Assembly (NCBI RefSeq): GCF_000429945.1
Contig: NZ_AUCV01000003.1
Coordinates: 124,001-188,000 of the forward strand
DNA length: 64,000 nucleotides
Source: Desulfogranum japonicum DSM 18378
Lineage (GTDB): Bacteria; Desulfobacterota; Desulfobulbia; Desulfobulbales; Desulfobulbaceae
Direction of reading: 5' to 3'
Each line of letters opens with the position of its first letter. Position 1 is the stretch's first letter. Made by a program: the position numbers and the translations under genes. The notes under the pieces are model-generated. The model was not told the origin of the DNA and made no database searches. It worked only from the letters and a program-made list of their open reading frames with translations. Positions 27,439 through 35,936 of this stretch are shown here, piece after piece.

Positions 27439-27450
27439 AGGAGGCCTGAT

Positions 27451-28191
27451 ATGAGCATAATAGCTGTGTATAATATCAAGGGTGGCGTGGGAAAGACGGC
27501 AACTTCAGTGAATCTTTCCTATCTTTCAGCCCGGGATGGCGCTAGAACCCTGCTTTGTGATCTTGATCCGCAAGGATCAGCCTCCTACTATTTTCGTATT
27601 CGTTCACCTAAAAAATACAATACCAACAAGTTGTTGAAAGGCGGCAAGCATGTGGAGGACAATATTCGCGGCACCGATTATATAGGGCTGGACCTTCTGC
27701 CCGCCGATTTCAGCTACCGTAACATCGATATTGCCCTGGATGACCTCAAAAAAGCTGAGCAGAGACTGGCAAAGGTGTTGCAGCCGCTGCTAGGAGAGTA
27801 TGATCGTATCTTTCTTGATTGTCCGCCCAACCTGACGCTGCTGGCAGAAAATATCTTTTATGCAGCAGACACCATTCTGGTACCGACCATCCCCACAACA
27901 TTGTCTGTATTATCTTTGAAACAGCTGTATAAATTTTTAGACAAAATCGGCCAGAAAAAGAAAAAAGCACTGGTTTTTTTCTCCATGGTGGAACGTAGAA
28001 AAAAAATGCATTCAGACATCATGGATTCCATGGCCCATAACAAAGGTGTTCTTTCCTCATTCATACCCTATCTGGCTGATGTGGAACGTATGGGGATTTA
28101 TCGCCAACCTGTGACAGCGGCTCTCCCTGCTTCCCCTGCTGCCGCGGCATATGCCGCTTTATGGCAGGATATTCAGAACCAACTGGAATAG
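27451..28191 (+). CDS. ParA/Soj-type partition ATPase
   Basis: 246 residues. The deviant Walker A is KGGVGKTATSVNLSYL (about 10-25) with both lysines. Walker A-prime is DLDPQGSAS and Walker B is RIFLDCPPN. Such ATPases dimerise on the nucleoid and position plasmids, chromosomes or protein cargo. No parB, parS-like repeat or replication gene is beside it, so it is unlikely to be the chromosome-partition ParA. Its cargo adaptor could be the upstream CHAD protein, which would place polyphosphate granules (inference). Lys-rich stretches (KIGQKKKKALV and RRKKMHSD) could contact DNA. The next gene, sixA, starts 2 bases after its stop. Confidence 0.93.
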   Translation: MSIIAVYNIKGGVGKTATSVNLSYLSARDGARTLLCDLDPQGSASYYFRIRSPKKYNTNKLLKGGKHVEDNIRGTDYIGLDLLPADFSYRNIDIALDDLKKAEQRLAKVLQPLLGEYDRIFLDCPPNLTLLAENIFYAADTILVPTIPTTLSVLSLKQLYKFLDKIGQKKKKALVFFSMVERRKKMHSDIMDSMAHNKGVLSSFIPYLADVERMGIYRQPVTAALPASPAAAAYAALWQDIQNQLE

Positions 28192-28193
28192 CT

Positions 28194-28697
28194 ATGAAAA
28201 TTGTTACCCTGTGTCGACATGCCAAATCCAGCTGGAAACATCCAGAACTGAGTGATTTTGACCGTCCTCTTAACAAACGCGGCGAAAGAAATGCCCCTGT
28301 TATGGCAGCAAGATTGAAAGAACACTCGGTGCTGCCAGATGTCGTCATATCCAGCCCAGCTGCACGTGCACGGGCAACGGTTCTTGCAATGGCTGAAGCT
28401 ACAGGGTTTCCCCAAAAGGATATTATCTATGAGCCCAGGGTGTATGCGGCTTCACCTGGAACACTGTTTGCAATCATTCGTGCTCTGGAGGATTCGTATG
28501 CGTCCCTGTTATTGGTCGGCCACAATCCCGAGTTCACGGTATTGGCCAACGCGCTTGGTGGACTGCACCTTGCCAATATACCCACCTGTGGTATCGTAAG
28601 TTTACGCTTCCCCGTACACAAATGGGAAGAGATTCACAGCGGCACCGGCTCGCTGCAGTTTTTTGATTATCCCAAGAACCCGCAGTATTTGACCTGA
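28194..28697 (+). CDS. sixA: SixA-type phosphohistidine phosphatase
   Basis: 167 residues from ATG 28194. The histidine-phosphatase signature is CRHAKSSW with catalytic His9. The second-half features are ISSPAARARATV and VGHNPEF, whose His is the second active-site His. This short RHAKSSW branch (SixA) removes phosphate from phosphohistidine in phosphorelay or PTS proteins. It follows the ParA gene by 2 bases and precedes the ClC gene by 4, so all are translated from one message. SixA and CHAD genes are, as I recall, neighbours in other bacteria too. Confidence 0.93.
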   Translation: MKIVTLCRHAKSSWKHPELSDFDRPLNKRGERNAPVMAARLKEHSVLPDVVISSPAARARATVLAMAEATGFPQKDIIYEPRVYAASPGTLFAIIRALEDSYASLLLVGHNPEFTVLANALGGLHLANIPTCGIVSLRFPVHKWEEIHSGTGSLQFFDYPKNPQYLT

Positions 28698-28701
28698 TTG
28701 T

Positions 28702-30792
28702 ATGATAAAAAAAAGAAATCCTTTCGGGCTTTTTCTTGATCGGCTCTCTCCTCCTCAGGGCCTCTTGCTGTTGCTGTTGTCCATTGCTGTTGGTGTGGTG
28801 ACAGGTCTTGCCGCTGTTTTTTTTATCCATCTGATCAGTCTCATAGAGCGGGGACTCTATGCACTGTTTACCCTGCTTTCTCCCTATATGGGAATATGGA
28901 CCTATCTGGTGATACCTGTTGCCGGGGCTCTCTTAAGTGGACCCCTTATAGCGTTTTTTGCCAGAGAGGCCAAGGGGCACGGTATCCCGGAAGTGATGCA
29001 GGCGCTAGTTCTCAAGGGAGGGCGAATACGCCCCAGGGTTGCCCTTGCAAAAATTGTCGCTTCAGCTCTCTGCATCGGGTCTGGTGGGTCGGCTGGGCGC
29101 GAGGGCCCTATTGTCCAGGTTGGTTCTGCTTTTGGTTCGGTAACCGGTCAGCTCCTGCACCTCAGCGACGAACGCATTAAAAATCTTGTTTCATGTGGCG
29201 CTGCAGCGGGTATTGCGGCAACTTTTAACGCTCCCATTGCCGGTGTTGCTTTTGCCATTGAAGTGTTGATGAGTGAGTTACAGGTGAGGCTGTTCGGCAA
29301 TGTCGTCATTGCAGCCGTTTCCGCCTCCATTGTAAGTCAGGTATTTTTAGGCGATAAACCGGCTTTTTTGGTTCCCGCCTACACCATGTCTTCACCAATG
29401 GAGATTTTACTTTTTCTTTTTTTAGGGCTTGTGGCAGCCTTGGTGGGGATTTTTTTTATTCGGGTTCTTGATCTTTCCGAACGGGTCTTTGATCAGTGGA
29501 AGTTTCCCCTTGCCCTGAAACCTGCAGTAGGTGCCATCTGTCTGGGCCTCCTGGGAATGATGTATGTTTCGTTCAGTGGGACTTCCCTCTCCAGCCTTAT
29601 GGGGTTTGACGCTCAACAGCTGATAGAGCACAAACCGCATATGTACGGGCCCGGATTTGAATTTATAGAAAAAGCATTGCGTGGTGACACGAGTTTCTTT
29701 CTTTTTTTGCTCCTTGTCGTATTGAAACCGCTGGCAACCTCTTTTACATTGGGATCTGGAAATTCAGGTGGTGTTTTTGCCCCTTCGCTTTTTACAGGTG
29801 CCGTATTGGGCGGTGCTCTTGGAACAGCCTTTGAAATAGTTTTACCAGGGGGAACAAGCCCACCAGGTGCATATGCTCTGGTCGGAATGGCTGCGGTGTT
29901 TGCAGCTTGTGCCCATGCGCCGCTTACCGCCATACTCATAGTCTTTGAAATGAGTAATGATTATTCGCTTATCCTGCCGCTTATGGTGGCATCTGTCACG
30001 GCATCCTATGCTTCGCTGTATTTTTATTCCGAGTCCATGTATACAGCCAAGCTGACCCGAAGAGGTATCAGATTTTCCCAGGGAAGAGATCTGGATATCA
30101 TGCAGGGGGTAATGGTACGTGAAGTTATGAACCATGAGCCTGAGGTGGTGAAAAGCAGTGATCCCCTTGCTTTATTGTATAGAAAATTTCAGGAAACTAC
30201 CTACCTGGGGTTTCCCGTTGTTGACGATAAGGGAGAACTCTGGGGGATCGTTACCCTGCAGGATCTGGAACGTGTGCTCAGCAGTGGAGAGCAAACTATA
30301 AGAGAACTGAAGGTTGAAGATGTGGCTGTGGTCAATCCTCTCACCGTGTATGCAGACGAACCCATCTGGACAGCTATTCAAAAAATGGCGCCTCGGGATC
30401 TTGCCAGGCTACCTGTTGTCAGCCGTCGTAACGACCGTGAACTCATTGGTTTGATAAGCAGAAGCAATATATTGCGTGCCTATGATGTTGCCATTGTTCG
30501 CAAACAGAGAGGGCAACTGCTTGGCGACAAGATGACTCTTCGTAAAAAGAGTGGTAATACCTTTTTTGAGGTCCGGTTGCAACCAGGCAATGTTGCTGTG
30601 GGAATGTCTCTTAAAGAATTACAGTTATCAGAAGGTGCGAATGTGGTTGCCGTTGAACGTAATGGGGTTTCCCATATACCCAGAGGAAACCTGGTGTTCA
30701 TGGCAGGAGATATTGTAACTCTTTTTGCAGAGAAAAACGCTATGGATGCAGCAATGCAGCAATTGACCAGTGGCAAACGTGCAGAGAGATGA
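28702..30792 (+). CDS. ClC chloride channel/antiporter with CBS pair and TrkA-C domain
   Basis: 696 residues. The ClC membrane domain (about 20-435) has the selectivity motifs KGHGIPEVMQA, GSGGSAGREGPIVQ with the gating Glu, and GSGNSGGVFAPSLF. In the first motif His replaces the usual Ser of GSGIPE. It is followed by two CBS modules (about 470-580), which bind nucleotides, and a C-terminal RCK_C/TrkA-C domain (about 605-690). The gating Glu suggests a Cl-/H+ antiporter or fluoride/nitrate-type exchanger rather than an open channel. The combination of CBS and TrkA-C points to ligand control. It starts 4 bases after sixA and overlaps the next small gene by 4 bases. Confidence 0.93.
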   Translation: MIKKRNPFGLFLDRLSPPQGLLLLLLSIAVGVVTGLAAVFFIHLISLIERGLYALFTLLSPYMGIWTYLVIPVAGALLSGPLIAFFAREAKGHGIPEVMQALVLKGGRIRPRVALAKIVASALCIGSGGSAGREGPIVQVGSAFGSVTGQLLHLSDERIKNLVSCGAAAGIAATFNAPIAGVAFAIEVLMSELQVRLFGNVVIAAVSASIVSQVFLGDKPAFLVPAYTMSSPMEILLFLFLGLVAALVGIFFIRVLDLSERVFDQWKFPLALKPAVGAICLGLLGMMYVSFSGTSLSSLMGFDAQQLIEHKPHMYGPGFEFIEKALRGDTSFFLFLLLVVLKPLATSFTLGSGNSGGVFAPSLFTGAVLGGALGTAFEIVLPGGTSPPGAYALVGMAAVFAACAHAPLTAILIVFEMSNDYSLILPLMVASVTASYASLYFYSESMYTAKLTRRGIRFSQGRDLDIMQGVMVREVMNHEPEVVKSSDPLALLYRKFQETTYLGFPVVDDKGELWGIVTLQDLERVLSSGEQTIRELKVEDVAVVNPLTVYADEPIWTAIQKMAPRDLARLPVVSRRNDRELIGLISRSNILRAYDVAIVRKQRGQLLGDKMTLRKKSGNTFFEVRLQPGNVAVGMSLKELQLSEGANVVAVERNGVSHIPRGNLVFMAGDIVTLFAEKNAMDAAMQQLTSGKRAER

Positions 30793-30992
30793 ATATGCCG
30801 GGACAGAACTCGTTACCTCCCAACTGCCAGGGGTGTGTTCACTTTTACATCACCTATGAGCCTCTGACACCAAGAGGCTGCAGGGCATATGGTTTTAAAA
30901 GCAGAGAAATGCCCTCCAAAGTGGTATTTGCAAGTTCAGGCGAGCACTGTAAACTGTATCGGGCTCGTGTAAAAAAAGAGAATCGAGGATAA
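30789..30992 (+). CDS. Small four-cysteine protein overlapping the ClC gene
   Basis: 67 residues; its ATG overlaps the ClC stop codon (ATGA). The sequence CQGCVHFYITYEPLTPRGC, followed later by SSGEHCKLY, contains four cysteines and could bind a metal such as zinc. I do not recognise a named family, but the tight coupling and the Cys pattern support a real gene. It ends 57 bases before avtA. Confidence 0.7.
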   Translation: MNMPGQNSLPPNCQGCVHFYITYEPLTPRGCRAYGFKSREMPSKVVFASSGEHCKLYRARVKKENRG

Positions 30993-31049
30993 AGGCGGCA
31001 GCGTGATCCCCGAAGTCGATAGTCTATGTTTTAACGGAGTTGAACAAGT

Positions 31050-32306
31050 ATGAATCTTTCCAATTTTGGGAAAAAATTTTCAGGTGATGCGGGAATACTC
31101 TCGCTGATGGATGATTTGGGGAATGCTCTTGCCCAGGGTGGCATGATTATGATGGGCGGTGGAAACCCCGGGCATATCCCTGAAGTACAGGAGGCTGTGA
31201 AGACACAGCTGCAGGCTATTATAGACGATGAAGACGAGTTGCGTAAACTGGTCGGTATTTATGACCCCCCCAAAGGAAAAGGAGTTTTTCTGGAAGCTTT
31301 GGCAGACCTTCTTCATCAGCAATTCGGCTGGAAGGTGGGACCTGAAAATATCTGTCTGACCAATGGCAGTCAGGCTGCCTTTTTCATCCTTTTTAATATG
31401 TTGGCCGGTCGTTATCCTGATGGGAGCAGCAAAAAGATCCTGTTGCCCATGGCACCTGAATACATAGGATATGCCGATCTGGGGCTGTGCAGTGATTTTT
31501 TTGTTTCAGTCAAACCGCGCATTGAAGAACGCGGCGAACATCGTTTTAAATACCGGGTTGATTTTGACCAGATAGTGGTGGATGATGATATAGGCGCTCT
31601 GTGTGTTTCCAGACCGACCAATCCCACCGGTAATGTACTTACAGATGAAGAAATTCAGGGGCTTGTTGAGCTTGCTGAGAAACATGCCATTCCCTTGATA
31701 ATCGATTCGGCCTATGGCATTCCCTTTCCTGGTATGATTTATACACAAGCCAGCCCTTTCTGGAATGAAAACGTCATTGTTTCCATGAGTCTCTCCAAAT
31801 TTGGTTTACCGGCTGTTCGAACCGGTATAATTATTGCCAACAAAGAGATCGTGGATGTTTTATCAGGAATAAATTCCGTTGCAAACCTTGCTCCCGGAAG
31901 CTTTGGTGCCATGCTCACAGCACCTCTGATGCAATCAGGAGAGATGCTTCGTCTCAGCAATGAGGTTATAAAACCCTATTACCAGGGAAAAATGGAGCGG
32001 GTCCTGGATGTGATTGATCAGGCTTTTGCAGGATGTCCGTACAAGGTGCATGTGCCTGAGGGCGCCATGTTTCTCTGGTTTTGGTTCCCTGGCTTGCCTG
32101 TTTCCAGCCAGGTATTGTATGAACGACTGAAAGCTCGCAAAGTCGTGGTTGTTTCAGGTCATTATTTTTTTCCCGGCCTGGACGCTGATTGGCCACATAT
32201 GCAAGAGTGTATACGGGTGAATTATTCCCAGGAAGAGAGCGATGTACACCGGGGAATTCAAATTATTGCTGATGAAGTGAAGAAAATTTACCAGGAAGGT
32301 CGGTGA
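31050..32306 (+). CDS. avtA: Valine-pyruvate transaminase
   Basis: 418 residues, fold-type I aminotransferase. The PLP lysine lies in SMSLSKFGLPAVRTG. The substrate/PLP residues are MGGGNPGHIPEV near the N-terminus, SRPTNPTGNVLT with the conserved Asn, IDSAYGIPFPG with the PLP-ring Asp/Tyr, and a final RVNYSQ arginine. These blocks are those of AvtA, which makes valine from 2-ketoisovalerate using alanine. GGAG precedes the ATG. The MORN gene starts 1 base after its stop. Confidence 0.9.
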   Translation: MNLSNFGKKFSGDAGILSLMDDLGNALAQGGMIMMGGGNPGHIPEVQEAVKTQLQAIIDDEDELRKLVGIYDPPKGKGVFLEALADLLHQQFGWKVGPENICLTNGSQAAFFILFNMLAGRYPDGSSKKILLPMAPEYIGYADLGLCSDFFVSVKPRIEERGEHRFKYRVDFDQIVVDDDIGALCVSRPTNPTGNVLTDEEIQGLVELAEKHAIPLIIDSAYGIPFPGMIYTQASPFWNENVIVSMSLSKFGLPAVRTGIIIANKEIVDVLSGINSVANLAPGSFGAMLTAPLMQSGEMLRLSNEVIKPYYQGKMERVLDVIDQAFAGCPYKVHVPEGAMFLWFWFPGLPVSSQVLYERLKARKVVVVSGHYFFPGLDADWPHMQECIRVNYSQEESDVHRGIQIIADEVKKIYQEGR

Positions 32307-32307
32307 T

Positions 32308-34071
32308 ATGACATTCAAGTACATGATGACATTGCTTGTATCAGCATTGTGTTTAACGCTGAGTGTTGCTCCTGTGGCTGGTGGGTGCCTTGAAGGGGAT
32401 TGCAGAAATGGTCTGGGAAAGTATCGCAGCCCGGATGGTCGTCTGTACGAAGGTGAATTCAAGCATGGATATCTGTGGGGACAGGGGACATTGCATTTTC
32501 CCGATAACAGCTGGTATAACGGTGAATTTGTCCAGGGGCGTTATCATGGCCAGGGAGAACTGGCATATAGTGACGGACGTCGTTACGTGGGTACTTTCAA
32601 GGACGGTGTCATTAATGGAAGGGGATCTTTGACCGAGCCCAATGGTCAGCAGTATATAGGAGAGTTTTCTCTGGGCAGGTTTAATGGTACAGGTACACTG
32701 TTTTACCCGGATGGACGTGAATTTACTGGGGATTTTCGCAATAATGTCGTTCATGGAACAGGCCGGCTAATGTATGCGGATGGTTCGACCTTTGAAGGCT
32801 GGTTCAAGGATGGAAAACCCAACGGAGAGGGTGTACGACGATACCTGGATGGAAGCCGATATACCGGAAAGTATGTGGATCAGTACCGGCAAGGCAAAGG
32901 CACATTGCAACAGCTTGATGGCACCATTTATGAAGGTGAATTCGACCAAGATCAGTACCATGGTAAGGGAAAACTAACGGCAGTCAATGGGGATATTTAT
33001 ACAGGGGCCTTTGAACATGGTGAGATGACTGGCCAAGGTACGATGCAATGGAAGGACGGAAGAGTGTACACCGGGAGTTTTGTCAAAGGTGTTCCCCAAG
33101 GAAAGGGAATGATGGAATATCCCGATAAAAGCCGCTATGAAGGAGATTGGGTCGCAGGAAAGCGTGACGGAAAAGGCATTTTACTATATGCAGACGGCAG
33201 TCGGTACGAGGGCGAGTTTGCAAAGGGAATACTCCACGGCAAAGGCTTGTTGAAAAAGAAAGATGGAACTTCTTTTTCAGGGCAATTTAAGCACGGAGCA
33301 CCTGTTGTTCCTCCTGAAAAAGAACAGGTGGCTTCAGTAAACAACAAAAAACAGCAGAATGTCCATGAAAAACCAGGTGATGATAAAGGGGAACAGGTCG
33401 GTGGAATATTGATCACCGGCCGTGTTCCAGAGAACAGTAAGACTGAGAAGGGTGAATATCTCATTGGTGATATCCTCTATAAAGATCCCCAGCAGCATGA
33501 ACGTTTTACAGGGAGATCATCAGTAACTTTTCACGATAACTCAACCTATGATGGTGATTTCGTTGATGGCCGAATGGAAGGTCAGGGTGAAATACAGTGG
33601 AGCAATGGAGATCACTATAAAGGAGCTTTTGAAAAAGGCAAACTTCACGGCAAAGGCAAATATGTGTTTGCTGATGGTCGTGTGTATACCGGGGAGTTTC
33701 GGCGAGGGGGGCGTGAAGGGCAGGGGATTTTACAATACCCTGATGGCTCATCGTATAAAGGACATTTTGTAAATAATCAGTTTTCAGGGCATGGAAGCTA
33801 TGTTTTTCCAGACACAAGCCGATATGAAGGAGATTTTTACAAAGGGTATTTTCAGGGAAGCGGTGAACTCCAATATGCCGATGGGAAACAGTATACCGGC
33901 GACTTTGAGAAAGATCTTCCTCACGGGTACGGCACACTTCTTTCTCCTGATGGAAGTGAGTATACAGGAAATTTTAAACATGGTCGTCGCCATGGTTCAG
34001 GGCAAATCGTGTTTGCCGATGGCAGAATGATTAAAGGTAAGTTTAAAGATGATAAGTTTGTGGTGCAATAA
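32308..34071 (+). CDS. Exported MORN-repeat protein
   Basis: 587 residues. A Sec signal peptide (about 1-24) is followed by MORN repeats of 23 residues, consensus YEGEF-x-x-G-x-x-H-GKG-x-L-x-Y-x-DG. I count about 12 full repeats in block 1 (residues 37-330). A charged, Lys/Glu-rich linker of roughly 75 residues follows, then about seven more full repeats in block 2 (about 415-580), plus partial repeats at both ends. The linker begins after HGAPVVPPEKEQ. The fold is an elongated beta-sheet sheath that binds proteins or lipids. With a signal peptide it should act in the periplasm or outside. It is co-transcribed with avtA; why is unclear. Confidence 0.9.
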   Translation: MTFKYMMTLLVSALCLTLSVAPVAGGCLEGDCRNGLGKYRSPDGRLYEGEFKHGYLWGQGTLHFPDNSWYNGEFVQGRYHGQGELAYSDGRRYVGTFKDGVINGRGSLTEPNGQQYIGEFSLGRFNGTGTLFYPDGREFTGDFRNNVVHGTGRLMYADGSTFEGWFKDGKPNGEGVRRYLDGSRYTGKYVDQYRQGKGTLQQLDGTIYEGEFDQDQYHGKGKLTAVNGDIYTGAFEHGEMTGQGTMQWKDGRVYTGSFVKGVPQGKGMMEYPDKSRYEGDWVAGKRDGKGILLYADGSRYEGEFAKGILHGKGLLKKKDGTSFSGQFKHGAPVVPPEKEQVASVNNKKQQNVHEKPGDDKGEQVGGILITGRVPENSKTEKGEYLIGDILYKDPQQHERFTGRSSVTFHDNSTYDGDFVDGRMEGQGEIQWSNGDHYKGAFEKGKLHGKGKYVFADGRVYTGEFRRGGREGQGILQYPDGSSYKGHFVNNQFSGHGSYVFPDTSRYEGDFYKGYFQGSGELQYADGKQYTGDFEKDLPHGYGTLLSPDGSEYTGNFKHGRRHGSGQIVFADGRMIKGKFKDDKFVVQ

Positions 34072-34145
34072 GGGAATGTTATATCGACCTTTCTTTTCGA
34101 TATGTACAAGATATGCTCACTGTGAACGGTAACAGGAGAATGCAA

Positions 34146-34538
34146 ATGGTATGGCAATACAGGACTATTGTTTTCGAGTTCGCCAAAGACGGTTTGCTGG
34201 GCGATCGTTACATTGACGATGAAGAGATGGAAACAACACTCAACGAGCAGGGCAAGTTTGGCTGGGAACTGGTTGATGTGGTCATGGTCCAGGAAGGGGT
34301 GCTTGCCGTCTTGAAGCGACCTCAGGAAACCGGTCTTGAGAGTGCTGCATCAGGGATTGAGGAAACACCTCTGACACAGGCCCCTTTACTGAGTGGAGCT
34401 GGAAGTCAGGAGACTGTGTATTCCATACAGGATCTGCAGCAACAGGAGGCCCAGCATATTCGCGAGTTGGAACAACAGCGAAAACATAGCATGGAACAAC
34501 ATGAAAGAGACATGATCGGAGAAATAAAGATCAGTTAG
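34146..34538 (+). CDS. DUF4177-like small protein with Gln-rich tail
   Basis: About 130 residues from ATG 34146, which has AGGAG 7 bases before it; ATGs at 34113 and 34140 are less well placed. The first 60 residues match the DUF4177 pattern: a WQYRTIVFEF strand, an EETLNE-type helix and GKFGWELVDVV. The rest is a Gln/Glu-rich helical tail (QDLQQQEAQHIRELEQQRKH) that may be a coiled coil. The function is unknown. It ends the avtA-MORN run. Confidence 0.75.
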   Translation: MVWQYRTIVFEFAKDGLLGDRYIDDEEMETTLNEQGKFGWELVDVVMVQEGVLAVLKRPQETGLESAASGIEETPLTQAPLLSGAGSQETVYSIQDLQQQEAQHIRELEQQRKHSMEQHERDMIGEIKIS

Positions 34539-34631
34539 TGTCTTCCATAAAAGGTCTTTTTGAAGTCTGATTTTTCTAGAGTCTGTCCATAACTAATGAT
34601 TTTTGCTCCAGTTTAGGTAAGAGGAAACTCA

Positions 34632-34662
34632 GAGGCATGCGATACATTTTACCGCATGCCTC
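34632..34662. other. Perfect inverted repeat after the DUF4177-like gene
   Basis: GAGGCATGCG and CGCATGCCTC form a 10-bp stem with an 11-base loop. No T tract follows, so a terminator is unproven. It lies just left of repeat copy B. Confidence 0.5.
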
Positions 34663-34676
34663 GGAGTTACGGGTTG

Positions 34677-34801
34677 CGAAAAATAATAATTATCTAAAAT
34701 TGCGCAGGATATCGGTTTGGTAACGTCGTAGCGTCAATGGTTCCATGCCGGCCGTATTGAGCCATTGACGAGACGCCGAAAAGACCATTTATGGAGAGAC
34801 A
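34677..34801. repeat. Copy B of the 147-bp repeat (right end degraded)
   Basis: The left end CGAAAAATAATAATTATCTA and the inner stem CGTCAATGG/CCATTGACG match copies A and C. The right terminal repeat is missing; the match fades after GAGAGACA at 34794. It lies directly upstream of the incomplete yej operon. Confidence 0.7.
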
Positions 34802-34842
34802 TCAGTTAGCCAGAAGTTTATGGAAACGGTGCAAGGAGTTAC

Positions 34843-34893
34843 ATGTCCCATGATCAGTTACCTGAAGCTGGAAGGATGGTGGTAGAGAATTGA
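34843..34893 (+). CDS. 16-codon leader ORF overlapping the yejB start
   Basis: AAGGAG stands 4 bases before an ATG that opens a 16-residue frame (MSHDQLPEAGRMVVEN). Its TGA overlaps the TTG start of yejB as TTGA. This suggests translational coupling of yejB to a leader peptide, or a remnant of a lost upstream gene. The ribosome binding site here is much better than any before the TTG itself. Confidence 0.4.
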   Translation: MSHDQLPEAGRMVVEN

Positions 34894-35936
34894 GTTGGTA
34901 TATTCTGAAACGGTTGTTACTTATGATTCCAACTTTGTTTGGCGTCATGCTGCTGACTTTTATGGTTACTCAATTTGTTCCAGGTGGGCCTGTAGAGCAA
35001 ATGGTAGCTCAGATTGAAGGGCTCAAAAACAGCGGTGAAGCCAGCAGCGGGGGAAGCCTGTATCAGGGGAAAAACGGATTGAACCCAGAGCGCATCAAGG
35101 CTTTGGAGAAACTCTATGGGTTTGACAAACCGCCTGCTGAACGGTTTCTTTCCATGATGAAACGATATCTGGTATTTGATTTTGGAGAGTCCTATTATCA
35201 TCACACAAGTGTTGTTCAACTTGTGATTTCTAAACTGCCCGTGTCCATGTCCCTTGGCCTGTGGACTTTTATCTTGGTCTATTCAATCTGTATCCCTTTG
35301 GGAATACGCAAAGCCGTTCAGGATGGAACAACCTTTGACATCATTTCCAGTACTATTATTCTTGTCGGTTATGCAATCCCGGGCTTTGTCCTTGGTGTGC
35401 TGTTAATCGTGTTGTTCGGCGGAGGAAGCTTTTGGGATATTTTTCCCTTGCGTGGACTCCATTCGGATAATTGGAATGAACTTTCGCTGATCGGAAAAAT
35501 TCTCGACTACCTGTGGCATATGGTTCTTCCGATCATCTCTTCCACTGTCGGCAGTCTTGCAGTGATGACCTTGTTGACGAAAAATTCGTTTCTGGAGGAG
35601 ATTCGTAAGCAATATGTCTTGACTGCTAGAGCCAAGGGGCTGTCGGAGAATCAGGTACTGTATAAGCACGTGTTTCGAAATGCTATTATTCCCATCATTA
35701 CCGGATTCCCTGGTAGTTTTATGACTGCTTTTTTTACCGGCAGCCTGCTCATTGAAACAATTTTCAGCCTGGATGGGATGGGACTGCTTTCCTATAATTC
35801 CGTGATTAGTAGAGACTACCCCGTAGTCTTGGGTACGCTGTACTTTTTTACAATCATCGGGTTGCTCTCCAGGCTGTTGTCTGATTTGAGTTATGTTGTA
35901 GTGGATCCCAGAATCAGTTTTGATAAGGTTCAGTGA
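34890..35936 (+). CDS. yejB: Oligopeptide-type ABC transporter permease YejB
   Basis: 348 residues from TTG 34890. The N-terminal RLLLMIPTLFGVMLLTFMV helix and FVPGGPVEQ are followed by KLYGFDKP. The membrane core contains LPVSMSLGLW, IPLGIRKAV and the EAA loop TARAKGLSENQVLYKHVFRNA for ATPase contact. The end ISRDYPVVLGTLY-x(13)-SDLSYVVVDPRI is very close to E. coli YejB. With YejE and YejF it imports peptides (in E. coli linked to microcin C uptake). Here no yejA binding protein or yejF ATPase gene is adjacent. Confidence 0.92.
   Translation: MSWYILKRLLLMIPTLFGVMLLTFMVTQFVPGGPVEQMVAQIEGLKNSGEASSGGSLYQGKNGLNPERIKALEKLYGFDKPPAERFLSMMKRYLVFDFGESYYHHTSVVQLVISKLPVSMSLGLWTFILVYSICIPLGIRKAVQDGTTFDIISSTIILVGYAIPGFVLGVLLIVLFGGGSFWDIFPLRGLHSDNWNELSLIGKILDYLWHMVLPIISSTVGSLAVMTLLTKNSFLEEIRKQYVLTARAKGLSENQVLYKHVFRNAIIPIITGFPGSFMTAFFTGSLLIETIFSLDGMGLLSYNSVISRDYPVVLGTLYFFTIIGLLSRLLSDLSYVVVDPRISFDKVQ

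Noticed and set aside
27451-28191. ParA as the chromosome- or plasmid-partition gene
   Set aside because: No parB, parS-like palindromes, or replication origin features are nearby.
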